A stretch of DNA of 64,000 bases, taken from the NCBI RefSeq assembly GCF_014650435.1, contig NZ_BMUY01000011.1:124001-188000 (forward strand), given 5' to 3'. Shown piece after piece: positions 8,418 to 15,951 of this stretch; the stretch's first letter is position 1, and each line of letters starts with the position of its first letter. The DNA comes from Streptomyces tendae. GTDB lineage: Bacteria; Actinomycetota; Actinomycetes; Streptomycetales; Streptomycetaceae. The notes beneath the pieces were generated by a model. The model was not told the origin of the DNA, did not search any database, and worked only from the letters and a program-made list of their open reading frames with translations. A program made the translations under genes and the position numbers.

Positions 8418-9197
8418 CTACTTGCCCGTGAACTTCTCGTACTCCTTGAGCACCTCGTCGGTCGGGCCGTCCATGCGCAGCTCGCCCCGCTCCAGCCACA
8501 GGACCCGGTTGCAGGTGTCGCGGATGGACTTGTTGTTGTGACTGACCAGGAAGATGGTGCCGGCCTTCTTCTTCAGTTCCCGGATGCGTTCCTCGGAGCG
8601 GGTCTGGAACTTGCGGTCGCCGGTGGCCAGCGCCTCGTCGATCATCAGGACGTCGTGGTCCTTGGCGGCGGCGATGGAGAATCGCAGCCGGGCGGCCATG
8701 CCGGAGGAGTAGGTGCGCATCGGCAGGGTGATGAAGTCGCCCTTCTCGTTGATCCCCGAGAAGTCGACGATCTCCTGGTAGCGCTCCTTGATCTGCTCGC
8801 GGCTCATGCCCATGGCGAGGCCGCCGAGGATGACGTTGCGCTCGCCGGTCAGGTCGTTCATCAGGGCGGCGTTCACCCCGAGCAGGGAGGGCTGGCCGTC
8901 GGTGTAGACCTTGCCGCGCTCGGCCGGCAGCAGGCCGGCGATGGCCCGCAGCAGCGTCGACTTGCCGGAGCCGTTGGAGCCGATCAGGCCGATGGCCTCG
9001 CCCCGGTAGGCGGTGAAGGAGACCCCGCGCACGGCGTGCACCTTGCGCACGCCCCGTTCCTCGCCGCGCTTGAGTATGCGGCTGAGGGCCGCGGTGGCGC
9101 TGCCCTTGCCGGTCTTGGCGCCGTTGACGCGGTAGACGATGTGCAGTTCGTCCGCGATGACCGTCGGCACCCGCTGGTCCTGCTGCTGCTCAGCCAC
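8418..9197 (-). CDS. ABC exporter ATP-binding protein, teichoic-acid/polysaccharide type
   Basis: Nucleotide-binding subunit (259 aa) resembling TagH/Wzt-type ATPases of polymer exporters. The Walker A motif GSNGSGKST is at 73-81, the signature is YSSGM (a form typical of ABC-2 polysaccharide exporters in place of LSGGQ), and Walker B VLMIDEALA is followed by the switch histidine in LVSHN. The GTG at 9197 overlaps the end of the permease gene by eight bases and has GGAGAGG upstream. It lacks the C-terminal carbohydrate-binding extension of Wzt, so it probably exports a lipid-linked product without terminal recognition. Last gene of the seven-gene operon. Confidence 0.92.
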   Translation of the reverse strand: MAEQQQDQRVPTVIADELHIVYRVNGAKTGKGSATAALSRILKRGEERGVRKVHAVRGVSFTAYRGEAIGLIGSNGSGKSTLLRAIAGLLPAERGKVYTDGQPSLLGVNAALMNDLTGERNVILGGLAMGMSREQIKERYQEIVDFSGINEKGDFITLPMRTYSSGMAARLRFSIAAAKDHDVLMIDEALATGDRKFQTRSEERIRELKKKAGTIFLVSHNNKSIRDTCNRVLWLERGELRMDGPTDEVLKEYEKFTGK

Positions 9198-10119
9198 GGC
9201 CGTACCTCTCCTCCGCCTTCCAGAAGTACACGAAGCCGCCCACGGCGAGGACCACGGCCCAGCCGAACGCGACCGCCCACACGTGCGGCGGCAGGTTCTC
9301 GGAGCCGTACCCGTCGATCAGCGCGAAGCGGATCAGGTCCATGTAGACGGCGGCCGGGTTCCACTGGAGCACGTCGGCGAGCCAGGCCGGCTTGTCCTCC
9401 AGCATGATCGGGATGGAGAACATCACGCCCGACGCGTACATCCAGGTCCGCATGATGAACGGCATCAGCTGGGCCAGGTCCGGCGTCTTGGCTCCCATGC
9501 GGGCCACGATGAGCGCGAGGCCCACGTTGAACAGGAACTGCAGGACGAGCGCCGGCACGACCAGCAGCCAGGACAGCGAGGGGTAGCTGCCGAAGCCGAT
9601 GACCACCGCGAACAGGACGATCATCGAGGCCAGCAGCTGCTGGAGCTGCTGGAGCGCGAACGAGACGGGCAGCGAGGCGCGCGGGAAGTGCAGCGCCCGC
9701 ACCAGCCCGAGGTTGCCGGAGATGGCCCGCACCCCCGCCATCGCGGAGGACTGGGTGAAGGTGAAGACGAACACACCGGTCACCAGGAACGGGATGTACA
9801 CGTCCTTGGACATGCCGCGGCCCGCGTTCAGGATCAGACCGAAGATCGCGAAGTAGACGAACGCGTTCAGCAGCGGGGTGGCCACCTGCCACAGCTGGCC
9901 GAGCTTGGCCTGGCTGTACTGGGCGGTCAGCTTCGCCTGGGAGAAGGCGAGGATGAAGTGCCGCCGCCCCCAGAGCTGACGGACGTACTCCACGAGGGAA
10001 GGTCTGGCACCGCTCACGGACAGCCCGTACTTGGCGGCGAGCCGGGCCGGTGTGAGGCCCTCGTCGGGCGACACGGGCTTGGTCATGGCGACCGTGCCGT
10101 CGTGCGTTGTCTCACTCAC
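9190..10119 (-). CDS. ABC-2 type exporter permease
   Basis: Membrane subunit of 309 aa with about six hydrophobic segments in its C-terminal two-thirds (for example FVYFAIFGLIL, IVLFAVVIGFG, LVVPALVLQFLFNVGLALIV, AVVLAVGGFVYF), preceded by the amphipathic FILAFSQAKLTAQYSQAKLG region typical of TagG/Wzm permeases. It partners with the ATPase gene that overlaps its 3' end by eight bases. I use the GTG at 10119; an in-frame ATG at 10086 (MTKPVSP) is the alternative, and neither has a strong ribosome-binding site. A 98-base gap with a 6-bp GC hairpin (10178-10193) separates it from the glycosyltransferase. Confidence 0.9.
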   Translation of the reverse strand: MSETTHDGTVAMTKPVSPDEGLTPARLAAKYGLSVSGARPSLVEYVRQLWGRRHFILAFSQAKLTAQYSQAKLGQLWQVATPLLNAFVYFAIFGLILNAGRGMSKDVYIPFLVTGVFVFTFTQSSAMAGVRAISGNLGLVRALHFPRASLPVSFALQQLQQLLASMIVLFAVVIGFGSYPSLSWLLVVPALVLQFLFNVGLALIVARMGAKTPDLAQLMPFIMRTWMYASGVMFSIPIMLEDKPAWLADVLQWNPAAVYMDLIRFALIDGYGSENLPPHVWAVAFGWAVVLAVGGFVYFWKAEERYGRG

Positions 10120-10217
10120 TGGTGGAAACTTTCGTCTTCGAGAATGCTCGGCCGCGCGGGCCTGGCATGGACCTGGTGGCCCCGGTCGGGGCCGGGACGC
10201 TCTCGGGTACGAGCTTG

Positions 10218-11102
10218 TCAGATCACCGGGGGGCGGCCCAGCCGGGTCAGGCGCCACACCGTACGCCACCGCATGGGCCGACGGGGACCGCACGGGGTGG
10301 CCCAGCCCTCGCGGAAGCCCCCGAACCATGCCTTCAGCGCAGGTCGCGACGGCCGGCGCAGCAGGGTGAGCAGCATCCAGACGCCGAGGTAGACCGGGAT
10401 CAGGAGCGCGGGGAGGTTGCGGCGGGCCAGCCAGACACGGTTGCGGGCGACCATGCGGTGGTAGACCGCGTGCCGGGACGGCGCGGTCGTCGGGTGGTTC
10501 AGCACCATGTCGGACCGGTAGTCGATCATCCAGCCCGCGTCCAGGGCCCGCCAGGCCAGGTCGGTCTCCTCGTGGGCGTAGAAGAACGCGTCGGGCAGGC
10601 CGCCGACCTGGGTGAGGACGCGGGTGCGCACCGCGTTGGCGCCGCCGAGGAAGGTGGTGACCCGGGAGGAGCGCATCGGGTCGGCGGCGCGCAGCCGCGG
10701 GACGTGCCGGCGCTGGGTCTCGCCGGTGTCCGGGTCGGCGATGCGGAAGCTGATGATGCCCAGCGCGTCGTCGGCCGCGAAGGCCTCGCGGCACAGCTCG
10801 GCGGTGTCGGTGCGCGCGAGCAGCCCGTCGTCGTCGAGGAAGAGCAGGACGTCGACGTCGCTGCCGCCCGGTCCGAACGCCTCGATGCCGACGTTGCGGC
10901 CGCCGGGGATGCCCAGGTTCTCGGGCAGCTCGACGGTGCGCACGCCGTCCGGCACCTCCGGCACGGGCGAGCCGTTGCCGACCACGACGACCTGGACCGG
11001 GTCGCCGTCCTGCTTGGCCACCGAGTCGAGCAGGGCGCGCAGCTCCTCGGGGCGGTTGCCCATGGTGATGACGACGGCACCGACCTTCATGGGCGCGCTC
11101 AC
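10218..11102 (-). CDS. Family 2 glycosyltransferase
   Basis: Inverting GT-A glycosyltransferase of 294 aa. It opens with the nucleotide-sugar fold VGAVVITMGNRPEELRALL, then NLGIPGGRNVG and the metal-binding DxD-type LLFLDDDGLL; a HEETDLAWR motif (the ED/E-D catalytic-base region of rhamnosyl/galactofuranosyl-type GT2 enzymes) follows. A C-terminal hydrophobic segment (LLIPVYLGVWMLLTLL) suggests membrane attachment. The GTG at 11102 overlaps the preceding stop as GTGA; an ATG four codons later (MKVGAV) is the alternative start. It probably adds a sugar to the intermediate made by the upstream genes. Donor and acceptor are unknown. Confidence 0.88.
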   Translation of the reverse strand: MSAPMKVGAVVITMGNRPEELRALLDSVAKQDGDPVQVVVVGNGSPVPEVPDGVRTVELPENLGIPGGRNVGIEAFGPGGSDVDVLLFLDDDGLLARTDTAELCREAFAADDALGIISFRIADPDTGETQRRHVPRLRAADPMRSSRVTTFLGGANAVRTRVLTQVGGLPDAFFYAHEETDLAWRALDAGWMIDYRSDMVLNHPTTAPSRHAVYHRMVARNRVWLARRNLPALLIPVYLGVWMLLTLLRRPSRPALKAWFGGFREGWATPCGPRRPMRWRTVWRLTRLGRPPVI

Positions 11103-11878
11103 TTCAGCCTGCTGGAGGCGAGGACGGACACCAGGTGCAGCAGGGTCTGCAGCAGCGCGATGCCGGCGAGTACGGCGGTGCCGAGGCGGGTGAAGAACAG
11201 GTCGCCGCGCGCCTGGTCGACGATCGCGAGGACCAGGATCAGCAGGGACGCCTCGATGCCGAGGATCAGCCGGTGGAACTTGAGCGCCCCGGCGGCCCGG
11301 CGGGCCAGCGCCATGCCGGAGGAGCGGATCTCGGAGGCGGCCTCCTTCACGGGCTCCATCCCGGCCTGGTGTCGGGCGACGCCCACCAGGTCGGTCTCGG
11401 CCTTGATCAGGATGGCGCCGAGTGCGGCCAGGGTGCCGAGGAAGGCCCACAGCCAGTCGATGCGTCCGGTGCCCCAGAGGTCGGCGGCGCGCAGGCCGAG
11501 GCCGACCAGGACGGCGGCGTCGGTCAGGTAGGCGCCGACCCGGTCCAGGTAGACGCCGCCGAGCGAGTACTGCTTCTTCCAGCGGGCGATCTCGCCGTCG
11601 ACGCAGTCCAGCAGCAGGTACAGCTGGACCGCGACCACGCCGAGCACGGCGCCCCAGATGCCCGGCACGAGCAGCGCGGGGGCCGCGAGCACGCCGCAGA
11701 CGGTCATCAGGTACGTGAGCTGGTTGGGCGTGATCCTGGTGTTCACCAGGTAGCGGTCGATCCGCAGCGAGACCTCGCGCATGTAGAGGCGTCCCGCCCA
11801 GTGCTCACCGCTGCGCCGGTCCTTGACCCCCGCGGGATGGACGACCGGGCGTAGTTCAGCTACCGATGGCCTTGACAT
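11099..11878 (-). CDS. CDP-alcohol phosphatidyltransferase family protein (fourth Asp replaced)
   Basis: Integral membrane protein (259 aa, about six hydrophobic segments) of the family that moves a phosphoalcohol from CDP to an acceptor alcohol. The motif D91-x2-D94-G95-x2-A-R99-x8-G108-x3-D112 is intact, but the final aspartate, expected at 116, is alanine (codon at 11531-11533). In characterised members that residue is the proposed catalytic base, so either Asp120 takes over or the chemistry differs. The ATG at 11878 lies inside the end of the dehydrogenase gene (23-base overlap), and the glycosyltransferase start overlaps its stop, so it is tightly coupled in the operon. Confidence 0.88.
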   Translation of the reverse strand: MSRPSVAELRPVVHPAGVKDRRSGEHWAGRLYMREVSLRIDRYLVNTRITPNQLTYLMTVCGVLAAPALLVPGIWGAVLGVVAVQLYLLLDCVDGEIARWKKQYSLGGVYLDRVGAYLTDAAVLVGLGLRAADLWGTGRIDWLWAFLGTLAALGAILIKAETDLVGVARHQAGMEPVKEAASEIRSSGMALARRAAGALKFHRLILGIEASLLILVLAIVDQARGDLFFTRLGTAVLAGIALLQTLLHLVSVLASSRLK

Positions 11879-12917
11879 AGTCGGCGTACAGGTCCTTGAT
11901 CTGGTCGGTTTTCAGGTCGAGGTGCTCGAGGATCGTGTAACGGCCGGGGCGGGTCTGGGGGGCGAACTCCACGGCCCGGAAGAACTCCTCGGGCGTGAAC
12001 CCGATCTCCTCGGGCAGCACCGGCAGCCCGTGCCGCCGCAGCACCTCGGCCATGTGGGCGGACTCCTCGTGGGCTCCGCGCAGGTACATCGCGAAGGCCG
12101 CGCCCAGGCCGCACTGCTCGCCGTGGGCGGCCGCGCGCTCGGGGTAGAGCAGGTCGAAGGCGTGGTTGATCTCGTGGCAGGCGCCCGAGGACGGCCGCGA
12201 GTCGCCGGAGACCGACATGGCGATGCCGCTGAGCACCAGCGCCTCGGCCAGCACCTGCAGGAACTCGTTGTCGCCGATGCCGCCGGGATGCCGGAGCACG
12301 GCCTCGCCGGCCTGCCGGGCCATGGCCGCGGCCAGGCCGTCGATCCGCTCGCCCTTGATGCGGTTGGCCAGCTCCCAGTCCGCGATCGCGGAGACGTTGG
12401 AGACGGCGTCGCCGATGCCGGCACGCACGAAGCGGGCCGGGGCCGCGCGGATGACGTCCAGGTCGATGACGACGGCGATCGGGTTGGGCACGCCGTAGGA
12501 GCCGCGGCCCGCGTCGTTGTCGAGGGTGGCGACCGGGGAGCACAGGCCGTCGTGCGCGAGGTTGGTCGGCACGGCGACCAGCGGGAGGCCGATGCGCGCC
12601 GCCGCGAACTTGGCGCAGTCGATGATCTTGCCGCCGCCGAGGCCGACGACCGCGTCGTAGTGGCCGCCCTTCATGGCGCCGGCGAGCTTGATCGCGTCGT
12701 CCAGGGTGCCGCCGCCGACCTCGTACCAGTCGGCGCCGGGCAGTGACGGGGCGACGCGGTCGCGCAGCCGGGCGCCGGAGCCGCCGCTGACGGCGACGGC
12801 GAGCTTGCCCGAGTGGGAGATGCGCTCGTCGGCGAGCACACCCCCCAGGTCGTCGAGGGCACCCGCGCGGATGTCCACGACGACCGGCGACGGGATGAGC
12901 CTCGTCAGTACAGGCAC
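11856..12917 (-). CDS. sn-glycerol-1-phosphate dehydrogenase-like protein (archaeal EgsA type)
   Basis: Iron-alcohol-dehydrogenase fold protein of 353 aa. The NAD-binding GLGGGKIID (92-100), VPTNLAHDGLCSP (116 on), SGACHEINHAFD and HGEQCGLG match the pattern of archaeal G1P dehydrogenases, including the Asp and two His metal ligands, more closely than glycerol dehydrogenase or bacterial AraM. The family reduces dihydroxyacetone phosphate to sn-glycerol-1-phosphate. The GTG at 12917 has GGGAG upstream and overlaps the nucleotidyltransferase end by 13 bases. No geranylgeranylglyceryl phosphate synthase is near, so an ether-lipid role is not implied; the phosphoalcohol may feed the two CDP-alcohol transferases. 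Substrate is inference. Confidence 0.85.
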   Translation of the reverse strand: MPVLTRLIPSPVVVDIRAGALDDLGGVLADERISHSGKLAVAVSGGSGARLRDRVAPSLPGADWYEVGGGTLDDAIKLAGAMKGGHYDAVVGLGGGKIIDCAKFAAARIGLPLVAVPTNLAHDGLCSPVATLDNDAGRGSYGVPNPIAVVIDLDVIRAAPARFVRAGIGDAVSNVSAIADWELANRIKGERIDGLAAAMARQAGEAVLRHPGGIGDNEFLQVLAEALVLSGIAMSVSGDSRPSSGACHEINHAFDLLYPERAAAHGEQCGLGAAFAMYLRGAHEESAHMAEVLRRHGLPVLPEEIGFTPEEFFRAVEFAPQTRPGRYTILEHLDLKTDQIKDLYADYVKAIGS

Positions 12918-13657
12918 GCGATCTCCCTGCCCTTGGCGAGGTCGTCGTGGTTGTCGATCTCCACCCACTTGACGTCGCCGATCGGAGCCACGTCGACCTT
13001 GAAGCCGCGGTTGACCAGCTCCTGGTAGCCGTCCTCGTAGTACAGCTGCGGGTCGCGCTCGAAGGTGGCCTTCAGCGCGTCGGCCAGGTCGGCGGCGGCC
13101 TCGCCCTCGATGAGGGTGACGCCGATGTACTCGCCGGTCGCCTCGGCCGGGTCCATGAGCTTGGTGATGCGCTGGACGCCCTTGTCGGGGTCGACGACGA
13201 CCTTCATCTCCTCCTCGGCGAGGTACTTCACCGTGTCGAGGGCGAGGATGATGTTCTTGCCGTCGCCGCGGGCGGCGAGCAGGGTCTTCTCGACGGAGAC
13301 CGGGTGCACGGTGTCGCCGTTGGCGAGGATCACGCCGTCCTTGAGGGCGTCACGGCCGCACCACAGGGAGTAGGCGTTGTTCCACTCCTCGGCCTTGTCG
13401 TTGTCGATGAGGGTGAGCTTGACGCCGTACTTCTGCTCCAGCTCCTCCTTGCGGTCGTACACGGCCTCCTTGCGGTAGCCGACGATGATCCCGACCTCGG
13501 TCAGGCCGACCTCGGCGAAGTTCGCCAGGGTCAGGTCGAGGACCGTGATGCTGTCCTCCGCCCCCTCGGGGCCGACCGGCACCAGTGCCTTGGGCAGGGT
13601 GTCGGTGTAGGGGCGCAGACGCCGGCCGGCGCCGGCCGCCAGCACGAGGCCGATCAT
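12905..13657 (-). CDS. Sugar/alcohol-phosphate nucleotidyltransferase
   Basis: NTP-transferase domain protein of 250 aa. The N-terminal MIGLVLAAGAGRRLRPYT is the nucleotide-binding loop with its conserved arginine, KALVPVG supplies the lysine, and ILANGDTVHP holds the metal-binding aspartate. The short single-domain form resembles LicC/inositol-phosphate cytidylyltransferase-type enzymes that make CDP-alcohols, which fits the two CDP-alcohol transferases beside it. CTP specificity is inference from context. The ATG at 13657 has AAGGAG upstream and overlaps the preceding stop as ATGA; its 3' end overlaps the dehydrogenase start. Confidence 0.87.
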   Translation of the reverse strand: MIGLVLAAGAGRRLRPYTDTLPKALVPVGPEGAEDSITVLDLTLANFAEVGLTEVGIIVGYRKEAVYDRKEELEQKYGVKLTLIDNDKAEEWNNAYSLWCGRDALKDGVILANGDTVHPVSVEKTLLAARGDGKNIILALDTVKYLAEEEMKVVVDPDKGVQRITKLMDPAEATGEYIGVTLIEGEAAADLADALKATFERDPQLYYEDGYQELVNRGFKVDVAPIGDVKWVEIDNHDDLAKGREIACLY

Positions 13658-15474
13658 GCGGGTTCTCCTTCGTCGTGTACGGCGGGTGCGCCGACCTTGT
13701 GGGCGGCGACCCAGAAGCGGATGCTCTCGACGAGCACCACGAGTGCCACGGCCACGGCGAGAACCGTGAGCGCGAGCTTGAACTGTGAGGCGGTGAGCAG
13801 CACGGCCAGCGCGCAGATCACCAGCGTGCGGCCCTCGTGCCCCCCGACCGTCCGCACCAGCCACTGCGGCGGCGCGCCCGCGTCGCCGCGGATGCGGTAG
13901 ACCGTGTCGTAGTGATGGTAGGCGACCGCGGACACCAGCCCGAAAGCCGCCGGAAGGGCCCCGTTCACGTCGGCCTTCGCGGCCAGTACCAGGACGGTGA
14001 GGTACTCGGCGGCCCGGAAGAACGGCGGGACCAGCCAGTCGAGGGCGCCCTTGAGGGGGCGGGCGACGGCGAGGGCGGAGGTCAGCACGTACACGAGCGC
14101 GGCGACCAGCGGCCAGCGGCCGCCGAAGTCGGTGAGCGCGGCGGTGGCGACGACGGCGGCTCCGCCGAGGAGCGCGACGGCGGGGGCGGTGATCGCGGGC
14201 AGCCGGCGGGCGGTGCCGCGCAGGCCCCTGGCGGCGGCCTCGGCGAGCGGTCCCGAGTCGGCGAGGTCGGCCAGTGCCTTCGCCGCGCGGTCGGTGCGGG
14301 TGGCCCTGCGGGTCAGCGAGCGCAGCACGCGGCCCGCGGTGGTGTACGTCGCGGAGAACGCGCAGCCGATCAGCAGCGCGTAGAAGGTGATCCGGGGCGT
14401 GGTGAGCGCGGTCAGCACGGCGATCATGGCCCAGCGTTCACCGATGGGCAGCACGATCATGCGGCGCACCCAGACCGTCCAGCCGACGCTGTCGAGCTTG
14501 CCGGAGAGGGCGGCGGTGGGGCTCGTGTTGGCGGTGGCGTCGTGGTTGGCCTCGTTGAAGGAGAAGTCCACGACGTGCCGGCAGGTCTGCAGGACCATCG
14601 CGCCGAGTGCCAGGGCCCACACGTCGTCGCCGCCGCGGGCGGCCCCGAGGGCGAGGCCCGCGTAGTAGGCGTACTCCTTGGCCCGGTCGAAGGTGGCGTC
14701 GAGCCAGGCGCCGAGCGTGGAGTACTGCAGGGAGTAGCGGGCGAGCTGCCCGTCGGTGCAGTCGAGGACGAAGGAGGCGATGAGCAGCACGCCGGCGGCG
14801 ACGAAGCCGGCGCGGGTGCCGGTGGCGGCGCAGCCCGCCGCTATCAGCGCGGTGATCAGCGAGGCGGTGGTGACCTGGTTGGGGGTCAGCCCGCGCCGCG
14901 CGCACCAGCGGGCGATGTAGCGGGAGTAGGGGCTGATCAGGAACGTGGTGACGAAGCCGTCGCGGGCCTTGACCGCCGACTTCAGGCGTACGGCCTCGTC
15001 GTCGACGGCGGCGACGGCCTGCCGTGCCTCGTTGCGGGCCTGCGGGTCGGCGGGGACGGCGGCGACGAGGCGGCCCAGCTCGGGGCGGTGCACCTCGGCG
15101 CCGTCGGCGTCGAGGGCTGCGGTGATCCGGTCGGCGAGGCTGTCCACCGCCAGCACGGTGCCGCCGCCGGCGGCCGAGTTCTCCCGGGCCATCGCTCGGG
15201 TCAGCGTCTGACGGGCGGCGGGCTGGGCGGTGACGGCGCCCGGGATCGCGGCGAGCGGGAAGCGGGGGTCGGTGAGGCCGAGGCGCAGGGCGTGCGGGTG
15301 GCCCACGAAACGGGCGTCGACGACGGCGACCCGTTCGTCGCCCGGGGCCCGGGCCAGGAGGGTCTCGGTGTCGGCGGCGCCGGAGGCGAGGTGCACGTCG
15401 AAGCCCAGGGACCGCAGCTCGCTCTCGATCGACGAACCGGGGACCGGCTGACCGGTGAGGATGGCGGTCGGCAA
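13654..15474 (-). CDS. DUF5941-type membrane protein with central CDP-alcohol phosphotransferase domain
   Basis: First gene of the polymer operon: 606 aa in three parts. Residues 1-170 form a soluble region of unknown function; about 195-310 form a complete CDP-alcohol phosphotransferase domain (D238-x2-D241-G-x2-A-R246-x8-G255-x3-D259-x3-D263); the C-terminal half is a multi-span membrane domain of the DUF5941 kind. Unlike its paralogue three genes downstream, all four aspartates are present. The start is TTG at 15474, with AGGGAG nine bases upstream; no better in-frame start is near. It likely attaches the CDP-activated alcohol to a membrane acceptor. Confidence 0.85.
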   Translation of the reverse strand: MPTAILTGQPVPGSSIESELRSLGFDVHLASGAADTETLLARAPGDERVAVVDARFVGHPHALRLGLTDPRFPLAAIPGAVTAQPAARQTLTRAMARENSAAGGGTVLAVDSLADRITAALDADGAEVHRPELGRLVAAVPADPQARNEARQAVAAVDDEAVRLKSAVKARDGFVTTFLISPYSRYIARWCARRGLTPNQVTTASLITALIAAGCAATGTRAGFVAAGVLLIASFVLDCTDGQLARYSLQYSTLGAWLDATFDRAKEYAYYAGLALGAARGGDDVWALALGAMVLQTCRHVVDFSFNEANHDATANTSPTAALSGKLDSVGWTVWVRRMIVLPIGERWAMIAVLTALTTPRITFYALLIGCAFSATYTTAGRVLRSLTRRATRTDRAAKALADLADSGPLAEAAARGLRGTARRLPAITAPAVALLGGAAVVATAALTDFGGRWPLVAALVYVLTSALAVARPLKGALDWLVPPFFRAAEYLTVLVLAAKADVNGALPAAFGLVSAVAYHHYDTVYRIRGDAGAPPQWLVRTVGGHEGRTLVICALAVLLTASQFKLALTVLAVAVALVVLVESIRFWVAAHKVGAPAVHDEGEPA

Positions 15475-15567
15475 CCGAACTCACTCCCTGGTGCCGGCGC
15501 CTGGACGCCGGGCCTGTGCATGGTGGAGCGCCCGTGCCTGGGGCACCCGGGCGGCATGTCGGCAGAG

Positions 15568-15596
15568 GTTATCGGATGCCGGGAACGCCGTGTTCA
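15568..15596 (-). promoter_or_regulatory. Candidate promoter of the polymer operon
   Basis: On the minus strand TGAACA (15596-15591) is followed by a 17-base spacer and GATAAC (15573-15568). The -35 matches four of six bases of TTGACA. Transcription would begin near 15561, about 87 bases before the TTG start. Confidence 0.35.
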
Positions 15597-15805
15597 CCGC
15601 CCGTTTCACGGTCGGTCGACGCCGCTTGCTCCCGCCTTTGCCGCGATCATCATCGTGGATGCGGTGCCCGCCCCACAAACCGCACTCCCAGACCGGGCAT
15701 CGCGGACATCGCACAGTGTCGACGGTTGTGCGCGCAGGGTCAGGGCGACCTTCCGCGCCCCAGTACGCCACCTGGCGGACGCCGCGCTTCCGAATGCCCT
15801 CCACA

Positions 15806-15840
15806 GCCCTGACCTGCGGAACGTTTTCGCAGGTCAGGGC
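15806..15840. other. Perfect 13-bp stem-loop in divergent intergenic DNA
   Basis: Arms 15806-15818 and 15828-15840 are exact reverse complements around a nine-base loop. It looks like a terminator, but no annotated gene ends here on either strand; the nearest genes both start away from it. It may end a small RNA or an upstream transcript, or insulate the two divergent promoters. Confidence 0.6.
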
Positions 15841-15951
15841 ACATGACAACGGTGTTCAGTGCCGCGTTGCCGTATACCCCCTACCCGTAGTTGACTGTTC
15901 TCCGGGCACCGGGTCACCGGACGCCGACAGGCACAGGGAGGCGGCTTTCTC

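Larger units (their letters stand above)
15475..15951. other. Divergent intergenic region between polymer operon and CDF exporter
   Basis: A 477-base non-coding stretch. It contains a candidate minus-strand promoter (15568-15596), a perfect stem-loop (15806-15840) and, near 15870-15890, the sequence TATACCCCCTACCCGTAG, which resembles half of a CsoR-type metal-sensor operator ahead of the metal exporter. A 122-codon minus-strand frame (15481-15849) has no recognisable domain and is not called. Confidence 0.6.

Noticed and set aside
15481..15849. A 122-codon minus-strand frame in the divergent gap
   Set aside because: It starts inside the stem-loop, has no ribosome-binding site or recognisable domain, and is rich in Arg, Cys and His as random GC-rich frames often are.
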